Of a stretch of 64,000 nucleotides of DNA, positions 29,132 to 37,186 are shown one piece after another. Positions within the stretch are counted from its first letter, which is position 1. The number at the start of each line of letters is the position of its first letter. This stretch comes from JANXXV01 sp038230275 (GTDB lineage: Bacteria > Acidobacteriota > Terriglobia > Bryobacterales > Bryobacteraceae): the NCBI GenBank assembly GCA_038230275.1, contig JBBRNO010000008.1:1-64000 (forward strand). The letters run 5' to 3'. Below the pieces are notes generated by a model. That model had not been told where the DNA came from and ran no database searches. It was given only the letters and a program-made list of their open reading frames with translations. A program made the position numbers and the translations under genes.

Positions 29132-29399
29132 GCACTCTGAAGAATGCAAGGAGATCGTTTCGCTGCTCTCCGAGTATTTGAACCTGGAGCTTCCACCCGG
29201 GGCCTGCCAGGAGATTGATGCGCATCTCGCCGGTTGCCCGCCATGCATTGAGTTTGTCGAAAGCTTGCGGAAGACGGTGGAACTTTGCAAGCGCTACCAG
29301 CCTGCGGAATTGCCGGAGCCTTTAAATATCGAGGCGCGGGCGCAGCTGGAAAACGCATACGAAAAGATGCTCAATGCCCGTAAAAAGGCCTCTTTGTAA
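29118..29399 (+). CDS. Zinc-finger anti-sigma factor (zf-HC2)
   Basis: The 93-residue protein has the ZAS motif, with zinc ligands in DAHLAGCPPCIEF (HxxxCxxC) and an upstream cysteine in EECKEIV. It binds and inhibits the overlapping ECF sigma factor, and thiol oxidation could release it, as in RsrA. It is soluble, with no membrane helix. A near-perfect AAGGAGG ribosome-binding site lies 8 bases before the ATG at 29118. The helical tail (about 60-93) would wrap the sigma factor. Confidence 0.9.
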   Translation: MEPHEHSEECKEIVSLLSEYLNLELPPGACQEIDAHLAGCPPCIEFVESLRKTVELCKRYQPAELPEPLNIEARAQLENAYEKMLNARKKASL

Positions 29400-29409
29400 G
29401 GCTTTCCGC

Positions 29410-30162
29410 TCACCCGCTTCTTCCGAACGCCGGACGCAGGAGAATAGTCTGTCCCACCGCAAGCCGTCCGGTGCGAGTGACCGCACCGTAAATGCCAGCG
29501 TTGTTCTGATTCGCACGAACGACCGCCTTCAGCACCGCTGGCGCGGGACTTGCCGAGTCGGGATCAAGATTCACCATCGAGCAGCGAACGTCGCGCTGGG
29601 TGACGGTGATGGCAGGCGCATCATCCCCCTCGCCGAATGTGAGCACGCCGCCCAACCACTCGTCCTCCTGGAAGGGAACCGGTCGCAAAAGACGAACTAA
29701 GACATTAGGGCGAAATCGCCGCACATCCGGGCTAACCGCTCCCAGGCGGCAGATTTCATGCACCGTATCGGAGGCGATAACCGAGATGCTCCCTTCGTCG
29801 AAGATGCCATGTTTCAACTGCATCATCTGCACAGGCGCCCCGTAGCGGCGTCCCACCTCCATGGCCAAGTCCTCGCCAAAGACAGGCAAGACGATGCCAT
29901 CCGGCGTGCGGATATGGGTCGGAAGTTCTGTCTGAACCTCAGCTTCACTGCGATGCGGAGCAAACAATACGAGATCGGGAAGCTTGCCTGCGCTTAGCCA
30001 AGGGAACCCGCCGCGATCCTCAATCCGCCGGAACGCCAGGCGCCGGTCCCCATCCAGGCCGTGCCAGCCCAGGTTGGCGGCCTCCAGCCGTTCTCCGCCC
30101 ATGGACTTGACGGGATACCGGAAGATTGCCTCCACCTGTCCGATTTCAATGACCATGTTCAT
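29410..30162 (-). CDS. MOSC domain protein
   Basis: The 250-residue protein has an N-terminal beta-barrel domain (IFRYPVKSMGGERLE, about 8-110) and a C-terminal MOSC domain (about 120-245, with RRFRPNVLVRLL and the cysteine-containing VTQRDVRCSMVNLDPD). MOSC proteins handle sulfur or molybdenum cofactor and include mARC-type reductases. No ferredoxin or heme domain is fused. The ATG at residue 3 is an equally good start. It follows the GMC oxidoreductase gene by 21 bases, probably as one transcript. Confidence 0.9.
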   Translation of the reverse strand: MNMVIEIGQVEAIFRYPVKSMGGERLEAANLGWHGLDGDRRLAFRRIEDRGGFPWLSAGKLPDLVLFAPHRSEAEVQTELPTHIRTPDGIVLPVFGEDLAMEVGRRYGAPVQMMQLKHGIFDEGSISVIASDTVHEICRLGAVSPDVRRFRPNVLVRLLRPVPFQEDEWLGGVLTFGEGDDAPAITVTQRDVRCSMVNLDPDSASPAPAVLKAVVRANQNNAGIYGAVTRTGRLAVGQTILLRPAFGRSG

Positions 30163-30183
30163 TCGGATTCGTCACACGCAAGT

Positions 30184-31830
30184 TCAAACCCGCTTCATAT
30201 ATTCGTGCGTAATGTAGTCGCAGGCGCGAACCGTCAGCGCCATCATGGTCAACGTGGGATTTCCGCAACCGCTGGAAACCCAGGCCGCTCCATCCGTCAC
30301 AAAGATATTTTCCACATCGTGGGATTGGCAATACTTGTTCAACACGCTGGTCTTCGCATCGTTGCCCATGCGCGCCGTGCCGATTTCATGGATGCAATGC
30401 CCAATGGTGGAAGGCTTTCCGGTGATTTTCACACCCTTGGCGCCAGCGGCTTCCAGCATTTCCGCCGCCTGAATCCGGCCGTCTTCGAAAATCTTCTTCT
30501 CGTTGTCGCTCCAATCGGCGGTCATTTTCAGAATGGGAATACCGTAGGCGTCGACTTTGCCTTTATCGATCTCCACAAAATTTTCCTTGCGCGCCAGGCA
30601 CTCGCCCCAAAGGCCAAGGCTGATGCCCCAATGCCCCTTGCGAACCGCTTCTTTGTAGCTGGCGCCAAATCCCGGCGCGCCGAATTCGAACGTCTGGGTG
30701 CTGCCGCCCTGGAAACCGTAGCCGCGAATAAAGCCGTTCGTCTCCTTCTCTTTCACATTGCGGAACCGCGGCACATAGATGCCGTTCGGACGGCGAGGCA
30801 TCCCGGCCCAGGGCTTGGCTTCCAGCATCGGCATCTCTCCGCCTGCGCCGCCCTCAAAGATATGGTCCATCAGGTATTTGCCAAGCGCGCCGCTGGAATT
30901 GCAGATCTCGGAATTCAGCAACAACCGCGTGGATTCCAGCGTAGAGGCGCAAAGCACAAACACTTTCGCCCGCACTTCCTTCGATTGCCTGGTAACCCCA
31001 TCCACATAGGAAATGCCCACGGCCTTGCCGTCTTTCATGATGACCCGCGCCGCCACCGCGTCCGTCAGCAGCGTCATGCGCCCGGTCTTCATGGCATCCG
31101 GCAGCGTGGTGGTCACGCTGTTGAAGTAGGAATGGGTAATGCAACCCCGTTCGCAGGGACCGCAGTAATGGCAAGCCTGCCGCCCGTTGTGATTCTGCGT
31201 CAGCACGGCGCAGCGGCCGATGGTCATCACGCGCCCGAACTTCTCTTTCATCGACGTGCGCAGAATCTCCTCCCCGCACGTCATTTCCATTTCCGGGAGG
31301 AACACACTATCGGGAAGCTGCGGCAGATTCTCGGCACGCCCGCTGATGCCCACATAGCGCTCCACTTTCTCGTAATAGGGGACCAGGTCTTCGTAGGAAA
31401 TCGGCCAGTCCACGTCGTACCCATCGCGGCTGGCAGCCTTGAAGTCATGGTTGCCCATGCGGTAGCTTTGCCGGCCCCAACTCAGTGACCGGCCGCCCAG
31501 CACGCGCTGGCGAATCCAGCTAAAGGGCTTGGCCTGCGTGTATGGATTCTCCTTGTCGTTGGCAAACCATTTGTAGTTGTATTCGGTGCAGGCGTAACAT
31601 TTGCTTTGTATCGGGCGGTCTTCCATGATCTTTGGAGACGAGCCCAGATACGGCAGCTGCCACGGCTGCACGTGCTCATTAAAATCTTTGTCGGTGATCT
31701 TCTTGCCGGCCTCCAGCAAGGCGACCTTCAATCCGGATTCGGTGAGTTGCTTGGCAGCCCAACCGCCCGTAGCCCCTGAGCCGATCACGACAGCATCAAA
31801 TGGTTCTGACTTGGAACTGACCTGGAGCAT
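30184..31830 (-). CDS. GMC-family FAD-dependent oxidoreductase
   Basis: This 548-residue flavoprotein oxidises an alcohol or sugar. The FAD-binding motif is VVIGSGATGGWAAKQL near residue 14. The C-terminal GMC domain carries the active-site segments HEIGTARMGND and VSSGCGNPTLT. A cysteine-rich insert (CHYCGPCERGC) resembles the gluconate-dehydrogenase/sorbitol-type subgroup, which passes electrons to a partner rather than to oxygen. There is no Tat signal, although such enzymes often rely on a Tat-borne partner subunit; none is next to it. It is divergent from the hemD-like gene with a 25-base gap, so both promoters lie within coding ends. Confidence 0.92.
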   Translation of the reverse strand: MLQVSSKSEPFDAVVIGSGATGGWAAKQLTESGLKVALLEAGKKITDKDFNEHVQPWQLPYLGSSPKIMEDRPIQSKCYACTEYNYKWFANDKENPYTQAKPFSWIRQRVLGGRSLSWGRQSYRMGNHDFKAASRDGYDVDWPISYEDLVPYYEKVERYVGISGRAENLPQLPDSVFLPEMEMTCGEEILRTSMKEKFGRVMTIGRCAVLTQNHNGRQACHYCGPCERGCITHSYFNSVTTTLPDAMKTGRMTLLTDAVAARVIMKDGKAVGISYVDGVTRQSKEVRAKVFVLCASTLESTRLLLNSEICNSSGALGKYLMDHIFEGGAGGEMPMLEAKPWAGMPRRPNGIYVPRFRNVKEKETNGFIRGYGFQGGSTQTFEFGAPGFGASYKEAVRKGHWGISLGLWGECLARKENFVEIDKGKVDAYGIPILKMTADWSDNEKKIFEDGRIQAAEMLEAAGAKGVKITGKPSTIGHCIHEIGTARMGNDAKTSVLNKYCQSHDVENIFVTDGAAWVSSGCGNPTLTMMALTVRACDYITHEYMKRV

Positions 31831-31855
31831 ACAAACGCAAGTATACTTGGTTCAA

Positions 31856-32680
31856 ATGTCCTTCGCCGGTAAGCGCGTGCTTTCTTTCGAAAGCAGGCGT
31901 GCCCATGAAACAGCCGAACTGATCCGCCGCCACAACGGCGTTCCCATCTCCGCCCCGTCCCTGCGTGAGGTGCCCATTGAGCAGAACGAATCCGCCTTCC
32001 ACTTCGCCCAGCAGTTGATGGCAGGCCACTTTGACATGGTGATTTTCCTCACCGGAGTGGGCACGCGTTTTCTGGCAAAATTGCTGGCAACCCGATACCC
32101 GTCCGAGACATTCGCCGAGGCCCTGCGCGCAGTCACCATTGTGGCGCGCGGCCCCAAACCATCGGGCGCCCTACGGGAAATGGGTGTTCCGGTAACCATT
32201 CAGGTGCCGGAACCAAACACCTGGCGGGAAGTACTGGGCGCCACCGAAGACCGGCCGGAACGCCGCATTGCGATTCAGGAATACGGCAAGCCCAGCACGG
32301 AACTGCACCTGGGGCTGCGGGAGCGCGGGGCAACGGTGACGGCGGTAACCGTTTATCAATGGGAGTTGCCGGAAGACCTGCAGCCGTTGCGCGAGGCAGC
32401 TCGCCTGCTGGCGGCGCGGGACGTCGATGTATCGATATTCACCACTTCCACGCAGGTGGTGCATCTGCTGCGGATTGCCGCCGAGTTGGGGATTGAGGCC
32501 GAGACGGCCGCGGGGCTGAACCAAACGCTGATTGTTTCCATTGGGCCCACCACCAGCGAAACACTGCGGGAATATGGATTCGTTCCCGACCTGGAGCCGT
32601 CGCATCCCAGGCTGGGATTGCTGGTGAAAGAAGCTGCCGAACAGGCTAACGAGCTGCTAGCCAAGAAGACACTGCGGTGA
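31856..32680 (+). CDS. hemD: Uroporphyrinogen-III synthase family protein
   Basis: The 274-residue protein has the two-domain HemD fold. The N-terminal strand is GKRVLSFESRRAHETAELIRR, the inter-domain helix FDMVIFLTGVGTRFLAK corresponds to the conserved 'D.viFtS.nGv' segment, and VDVSIFTTSTQVVHLLRIA to its C-terminal counterpart. It would cyclise hydroxymethylbilane to uroporphyrinogen III in tetrapyrrole synthesis. Sequence divergence is large, as usual for HemD. Its TGA overlaps the GTG of the next gene, tying it to the ATP synthase genes. Confidence 0.8.
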   Translation: MSFAGKRVLSFESRRAHETAELIRRHNGVPISAPSLREVPIEQNESAFHFAQQLMAGHFDMVIFLTGVGTRFLAKLLATRYPSETFAEALRAVTIVARGPKPSGALREMGVPVTIQVPEPNTWREVLGATEDRPERRIAIQEYGKPSTELHLGLRERGATVTAVTVYQWELPEDLQPLREAARLLAARDVDVSIFTTSTQVVHLLRIAAELGIEAETAAGLNQTLIVSIGPTTSETLREYGFVPDLEPSHPRLGLLVKEAAEQANELLAKKTLR

Positions 32681-32886
32681 AACCGGAGAAGAGCTGGATC
32701 GTGATGATTGGCGAGTATTCGCAACTCGCCTTTGTCCTTCCGGCGGCCACCATCGTTGGCTACGGGATTGGCTACTTGCTGGACCGCGCGCTGGGAACGC
32801 ATTTCCTGTACATCGTCTTCCTGTTAATTGGAATCGCGGCCGGGTTTCTGCAGATCATTCGAAAGGTGACCAAAGATTCTGAATAG
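32677..32886 (+). CDS. atpZ: AtpZ/AtpI-like small membrane protein
   Basis: The 69-residue protein has two membrane helices (about 14-33 and 41-60) and the motif GYGIGYLLDRALGTHF seen in AtpZ/AtpI proteins that assist ATP synthase assembly or magnesium uptake. The GTG at 32677 overlaps the hemD stop in a GTGA arrangement. A Met at residue 10 is an alternative start. It leads the atpI-atpB-atpE genes. Confidence 0.85.
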   Translation: MKPEKSWIVMIGEYSQLAFVLPAATIVGYGIGYLLDRALGTHFLYIVFLLIGIAAGFLQIIRKVTKDSE

Positions 32887-32920
32887 TATCGAGCGAGCGC
32901 CGAAGCGAATCTACCTGCTG

Positions 32921-33256
32921 ATGTCGGTGCTGAGCGTCGCCGGGATCGCCGCGGCCTATTATTACTTTGGACGGGCCGGGGCTGTGGGTTATGCGGTGGG
33001 GGCTGCCGTCTCCGTGCTCAATTTCCGGTCGTTTGAGAAGATCGTGGCGATGACCGGCGTGGTCGAAGGCGCCGATCCGCCAAAGCGGAAATCGGCCGTC
33101 TTCCTGGGCGTCCGGTACTTCGTCTTCGCCGGCGGAGCATATGGTATTATTAAGGTTTTTGAGGCCAACTTCCTAGCTGCACTCGTGGGGTTCTTTGTGT
33201 GTGTAGCGGCTGTCATTATCGAAATCTTATACGAACTTATCTATGCCGGAACATGA
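32921..33256 (+). CDS. atpI: ATP synthase subunit I (AtpI)
   Basis: This 111-residue membrane protein has three to four helices and helps assemble the c-ring. The predicted ATG at 32921 may be too late: the frame stays open upstream and the peptide LNSIERAPKRIYLL looks like a genuine N-terminus, which could start from a CTG at 32879 behind GAAAGGTGA, overlapping the atpZ stop. Its end overlaps atpB by 14 bases. Confidence 0.82.
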   Translation: MSVLSVAGIAAAYYYFGRAGAVGYAVGAAVSVLNFRSFEKIVAMTGVVEGADPPKRKSAVFLGVRYFVFAGGAYGIIKVFEANFLAALVGFFVCVAAVIIEILYELIYAGT

Positions 33257-33983
33257 ACTTTGGGTCACCAAACTCTTTAACGATTACCTCGCCGCGCCTG
33301 CCAATGCCATTCTGAGCCTGGCCGGACAAACAGCGCACGATCCCGCCCGTCCCTGGGTGAACTTCATCGCCATGGAGATCCTGGTGGCGCTGATCATCGT
33401 CGTGATGTTCGCAGTTCTGCGGTCCAGCCTTTCCATGGACAAGCCGGGCACACTGCAGCATGTTTGGGAAGTGATCTACGATTTTCTCTACGGTCAGACG
33501 CATGAAGTGATTGGGCACGACGGCCACAAATACCTGGCATTCACCGGCACGCTGTTCATTTTCGTTCTGTTCGGCAATTTGATTGGAGTCATCCCGTCAT
33601 TCGAATCGCCCACGATGTTTCCGGCAGTCACCGCCGGGTGCGCCATGGCCGCGTTTTTCTACTACAACATCGTCGGAATTTCCTTTCAGGGCATTGGGAA
33701 GTATTTGAAGCACTTTGCCGGTCCGGTTCCGTTGATGGCTCCGTTGATGATTCCGATTGAAATTGTCAGCCATCTGGCCCGGCCGATGTCGCTCACCATT
33801 CGTCTTTACGCCAACATGCTGGCGGGTGAGAAAGTCACGCTGGTGTTCCTTGGCCTCACCTATCTGGTAATGCCGGCCGTGTTTATGGGCTTGCACGTAT
33901 TCGTCTCGCTGCTGCAGGCGTACGTGTTCGCGGTGCTGACCATGATTTACATTGGCGGCGCGGTTGCCCACGAAGAGCATTAG
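33243..33983 (+). CDS. atpB: ATP synthase F0 subunit a
   Basis: This 246-residue integral membrane stator protein carries ions to and from the c-ring. The essential arginine is R187 in SLTIRLYANMLAGE. GNLIGVIPSFESPT marks an earlier conserved helix region. Five to six helices are visible. There is no fused signal peptide. It overlaps atpI by 14 bases and is followed by atpE after 102 bases. Confidence 0.97.
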   Translation: MPEHELWVTKLFNDYLAAPANAILSLAGQTAHDPARPWVNFIAMEILVALIIVVMFAVLRSSLSMDKPGTLQHVWEVIYDFLYGQTHEVIGHDGHKYLAFTGTLFIFVLFGNLIGVIPSFESPTMFPAVTAGCAMAAFFYYNIVGISFQGIGKYLKHFAGPVPLMAPLMIPIEIVSHLARPMSLTIRLYANMLAGEKVTLVFLGLTYLVMPAVFMGLHVFVSLLQAYVFAVLTMIYIGGAVAHEEH

Positions 33984-34085
33984 ACAAGTTTTGCACCACC
34001 CGCTTTTTCAGTGTGAGACCGCCGGCGTCCCAACGCACGGCGGGAACCACCTCCTGTAAGCGAATTTAATCGAAGGAGAAACACC

Positions 34086-34367
34086 ATGAACGCAAGAATT
34101 TTCATGATCGTACTGGCGCTGTTCGTTTTCGCAGCCCCGACGTTCGCCGCCGACGGCACAGGCTTCACCCTGACCTCCGGCTTCTCGATGGCCATCGCAT
34201 CCGGCCTCTGCGCACTGGCGCAGGGTAAGGCAGTGGCTTCGGCCGCTGAAGCAATCGCCCGCAACCCAGGCGCCGCTGCTGTCATCCGTGGAACGCTGCT
34301 GCTTGGTCTGGTGCTGATCGAATCGCTGGCGCTCTATACGCTGGTTATCATTTTCGCCAAGGTCTAA
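34086..34367 (+). CDS. atpE: ATP synthase F0 subunit c with N-terminal signal-like extension
   Basis: The 93-residue proteolipid forms the rotor ring. Residues 1-21 look like a cleavable signal (MNARIFMIVLALFVFAAPTFA), leaving a mature two-helix hairpin with the RNP loop at 59-61. The ion-carrying carboxylate is E79. Q46, S80 and Y84 align with Q32, S66 and Y70 of sodium-binding c subunits such as that of Ilyobacter, although the T67 position is leucine. A GAAGGAG site lies just upstream. A terminator follows at 34380. Confidence 0.95.
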   Translation: MNARIFMIVLALFVFAAPTFAADGTGFTLTSGFSMAIASGLCALAQGKAVASAAEAIARNPGAAAVIRGTLLLGLVLIESLALYTLVIIFAKV

Positions 34368-34379
34368 GTTTCCGTATCA

Positions 34380-34410
34380 GGGCCGCGGGAAGCCTCTCGC
34401 GGCCCATTTT
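34380..34410 (+). terminator. Rho-independent terminator after atpE
   Basis: GGGCCGCG (34380-34387) pairs with CGCGGCCC (34398-34405), followed by ATTTT. It closes the hemD-atpZ-I-B-E transcript 13 bases after the atpE stop. Confidence 0.75.
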
Positions 34411-34424
34411 CCATCCCCTCCATA

Positions 34425-35309
34425 ATGAAGCTTCACGGAATTTTCCCTCCCATTGCCACTCCGTTCAATCACAACGGCGAACTATACAAAGCGAAGGTGC
34501 AGCATAACGTAGACAAGTGGAACAGAACCAGCCTGGCCGGCTACGTGGTCTGCGGCTCCACCGGCGAGAGCGTGATGCTCACACCGGAAGAAAAGTTGCT
34601 GCTGTGGGAATGGGTGGCGCAAAGCGCTGCCCCCGGGAAACTGTTGATTGCGGGAACCGGCGTGGAGAGCGTAAGGGAAACGGTGGCGCTCACGAATCAG
34701 GCGGCCGATCTGGGCTATGTAGCAGCCATGGTGCGAACTCCGCACTACTACAAGAACCTGTTGAACCGGGACGAAGCGCAGTTGCTCTATTTCCGCTCGG
34801 TAGCCGACCGGACGAAAATCCCGTTGATGATCTACAACTGGCCACAAGCGACTGGCGTCGATATTTCACCGGAAGCGGTTGTCTCGTTGTCTGAGCATCC
34901 GAACATTATCGCCATCAAGGAAAGTTCGGGCAGCCTTGAGAAAGTGATGCAAATGATCCGCGAAGTGAAGCCCGGATTCCAGGTATTGGTCGGATCGGCT
35001 CCCACGCTTTGGCCGTCCCTGCAGGCGGGCGCGGTGGGTGCCGTGCTGGCATTTGCCAACGCCGCTCCTTACGCCACCATCACCATTTGGGAAGCGCATC
35101 GCACGCGCGAGGTGGAGGCTGGGAAAGATTGGCAAGGCCGCATCGCCCGCGCCGCTCAATTGGTGACCACCAAATATGGCGTGCCGGGTTTGAAGTATGC
35201 GATGGACCTGAACGGCTATTACGGGGGCGTGCCCCGTCTGCCACTAACGCCACCGTCGCTGGCGGCGCAGAGCGAAATCGCGGCCGCATTCACCGAAATC
35301 AAAGGCTAG
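34425..35309 (+). CDS. DapA/HOGA-family aldolase (dihydrodipicolinate synthase superfamily)
   Basis: The 294-residue TIM-barrel lyase uses a Schiff-base lysine: K165 in IAIKESSG, with Y137 in MIYNWPQATG. The segments YVVCGSTGESVMLTPEEK and YGVPGLKYAMDLNGYYGG resemble 4-hydroxy-2-oxoglutarate aldolase more than lysine-pathway DapA. It probably cleaves or forms a 2-oxo acid such as 4-hydroxy-2-oxoglutarate. It is cytoplasmic. The ATG at 34425 lies only 15 bases after the atpE terminator. Its stop overlaps the cheB stop by 4 bases. A second possible role is N-acetylneuraminate lyase-like chemistry. Confidence 0.85.
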   Translation: MKLHGIFPPIATPFNHNGELYKAKVQHNVDKWNRTSLAGYVVCGSTGESVMLTPEEKLLLWEWVAQSAAPGKLLIAGTGVESVRETVALTNQAADLGYVAAMVRTPHYYKNLLNRDEAQLLYFRSVADRTKIPLMIYNWPQATGVDISPEAVVSLSEHPNIIAIKESSGSLEKVMQMIREVKPGFQVLVGSAPTLWPSLQAGAVGAVLAFANAAPYATITIWEAHRTREVEAGKDWQGRIARAAQLVTTKYGVPGLKYAMDLNGYYGGVPRLPLTPPSLAAQSEIAAAFTEIKG

Positions 35310-36352
35310 GCGTGCACAACGACCGCTGCACAGATGGCGGCAGCGATCTTGGAAAGCGGTAGAATCTGATCGACCGCGCCCACCTGGACCGCCTCGCGTG
35401 GCATGCCGTAGACCACGCACGTGGCCTCGTCCTGGGCAATGGTCCTGGCCCCGGCGCGCTTCATCTTGAGCAGTCCATTGGCTCCATCCGAACCCATCCC
35501 GGTCAGGATTACGCCCATCGCGCCGCTGCCAATGGTGTCCGCGACAGATTGAAACATGACATCTACCGACGGCCTCTGGTAGCAGATTCGGGGGCCTGTC
35601 TTTACCTCCACCCGCAGCGCAGATCCGCTCCCGCGCAGCATCATGTGAAAATCGCCTGGCGCAATCAAGGCTTGGCCTGGCAAGACCGCGTCCCCATCTT
35701 CGGCTTCCTTCACCCGCACCTTGCAAATCTTGTCCAGCCGCCCGGCAAAAGCGCGGGAGAAAATGGCAGGAATGTGCTGGACGATGATAATCGGCGGACT
35801 GTCTTCCGGCAATTCTTCGAGCACCACGCGAATGGCCTCGGTACCACCGGTGGATGCGCCGATGGCGATCACGGTAGCGGAAGACTTGCGTAAGGCTCTG
35901 ACTGGTTTTGCCGCCACTGCATCCGGGTGCGGCAGCGGTAGCGGCCCGGACACTCGGGATTTCGCCGCCGCTCGAACTTTGTTGGCGAGAACCATCCGCA
36001 GCTCGCCCACCGAGTACGGGCCGCCTGGCTTTGCCAGCACTTCAACGGCGCCGTGAGACATCGCATCCAGAGCCACCGAACACGACGAGTGCGCCAGCGA
36101 ACTAATCATGATCACCGGTGTCGGGCGATAGCGCATCAGCTTCTTCAGGAAACTGAGCCCATCCATCCGCGGCATCTCAATATCCAGCGTCACCACGTCC
36201 GGATTCAGCGCTAGAATCTTATCGCGTGCCACGTAGGGATCGGGTGCGGTACCGATTACCTCAATGTCTTCTTCCGAAGAAAGCGCTTCGGAAAGAATCT
36301 TCCGCACGATGGCGGAGTCGTCCACTATCAGTACGCGGATCTTTCGGCTCAT
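35306..36352 (-). CDS. cheB: Chemotaxis protein-glutamate methylesterase CheB
   Basis: The 348-residue CheB has an N-terminal receiver domain (D57 in VVTLDIEMPRMDG) that controls a C-terminal methylesterase. The catalytic triad is S167 in IGASTGGTEA, H193 in VQHIPAIF and D289 in TGMGSDGAN. It demethylates or deamidates chemoreceptors. It is the last gene of the che operon, its ATG overlapping the cheX stop by 4 bases. Confidence 0.96.
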   Translation of the reverse strand: MSRKIRVLIVDDSAIVRKILSEALSSEEDIEVIGTAPDPYVARDKILALNPDVVTLDIEMPRMDGLSFLKKLMRYRPTPVIMISSLAHSSCSVALDAMSHGAVEVLAKPGGPYSVGELRMVLANKVRAAAKSRVSGPLPLPHPDAVAAKPVRALRKSSATVIAIGASTGGTEAIRVVLEELPEDSPPIIIVQHIPAIFSRAFAGRLDKICKVRVKEAEDGDAVLPGQALIAPGDFHMMLRGSGSALRVEVKTGPRICYQRPSVDVMFQSVADTIGSGAMGVILTGMGSDGANGLLKMKRAGARTIAQDEATCVVYGMPREAVQVGAVDQILPLSKIAAAICAAVVVHA

Positions 36353-36807
36353 ACCGTCGGGCGAAGATCCATGGCAAGCGCGATGCTGCCCGATTCCAGT
36401 TCGAACACACGCCGCACCGCTTGATCCGGTTGCGCGGCTTCGGCGCTGGTGAGCTCGGGGCTCGACAACTCGAAATTGCCGTCTTTCTTGTAGGCGCTCA
36501 ATACCGAACCACAGATCATATTAGCCAGCTCGCAAACCACTGCCTCCATCCGCGAGCGCGATACGTCTTCGGCCTCCTCCCCCAGGAAATTTGCCGCAAT
36601 GGCCATGGCCGCGGGCAAATCCAACATGGAATGAAAGACCCCATTCGCGTCACCCTGAAAAGTCAATCGGGCCGAAATCCATTCCCCGCCAACGGGCATT
36701 TCCTCCAGCGGTCCCAGCACCCCGAAGAAGCACATCGTCTCCAGCGTATCGCTGGTGGCTGCTTCCAGCATCACCTCCAGTTTCGGGCAGTCATCAACAT
36801 TAGCCAT
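36349..36807 (-). CDS. cheX: CheC/CheX-family phosphatase
   Basis: The 152-residue protein has the CheX/CheC fold with one helix motif CELANMICG, where E and N of the ExxN pair form the phosphatase site for CheY-P. It thus should speed signal decay. It lacks the second active site of CheC. The protein overlaps the upstream cheY by 8 bases and cheB by 4 bases. A second, more distant CheX copy is encoded at 41315. Confidence 0.82.
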   Translation of the reverse strand: MANVDDCPKLEVMLEAATSDTLETMCFFGVLGPLEEMPVGGEWISARLTFQGDANGVFHSMLDLPAAMAIAANFLGEEAEDVSRSRMEAVVCELANMICGSVLSAYKKDGNFELSSPELTSAEAAQPDQAVRRVFELESGSIALAMDLRPTV

Positions 36808-37186
36808 GGGTTTCTCCTAGCGCCAGCTCCAGTTCATACCGCAGGGTTTCCGGCGCAAACGGTTTCCGGACGTATCCCCTCGCCCCTAGTGCCAACATCC
36901 GCTTCTTTCTTGAATCGGTTGAATCGGTGGATACCACCACGACCGGAACTTTCATCAGATCGGCGTCGTTCGCAAGCTCTCGCAGTAAGCTTTCGCCATC
37001 CATAACCGGCATGTTGATATCGCTGAGCACTATATCCACCGCCTGTTTGCGCAACAGATTCAGAGCTTCCTGCCCGTTGGAGGCGTGGACACAAGACGCC
37101 ACGTCAAGCCCCGAAAGCTCAATGGTCCGTCCGATGAAAGACCGCATGGCCGGCGAATCGTCGACAATCATAATACGCAAAGACAT
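36800..37186 (-). CDS. cheY: CheY-like response regulator (second copy)
   Basis: This 128-residue single-domain receiver has the acidic pair DD (9-10), phospho-acceptor D56 in VLSDINMPVMDG, the conserved threonine/serine in VVSTDS, and the lysine of RKPF. It has no output domain. The start at 37186 is supported by AGGAGCT seven bases upstream; its ATG shares one base with the cheD stop (TAATG). It probably receives phosphate from the CheA in this operon. Confidence 0.9.
   Translation of the reverse strand: MSLRIMIVDDSPAMRSFIGRTIELSGLDVASCVHASNGQEALNLLRKQAVDIVLSDINMPVMDGESLLRELANDADLMKVPVVVVSTDSTDSRKKRMLALGARGYVRKPFAPETLRYELELALGETHG

Noticed and set aside
30061..31488. 475-codon open frame opposite the GMC oxidoreductase
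   Set aside because: Shadow of a gene with intact FAD-binding and GMC motifs.
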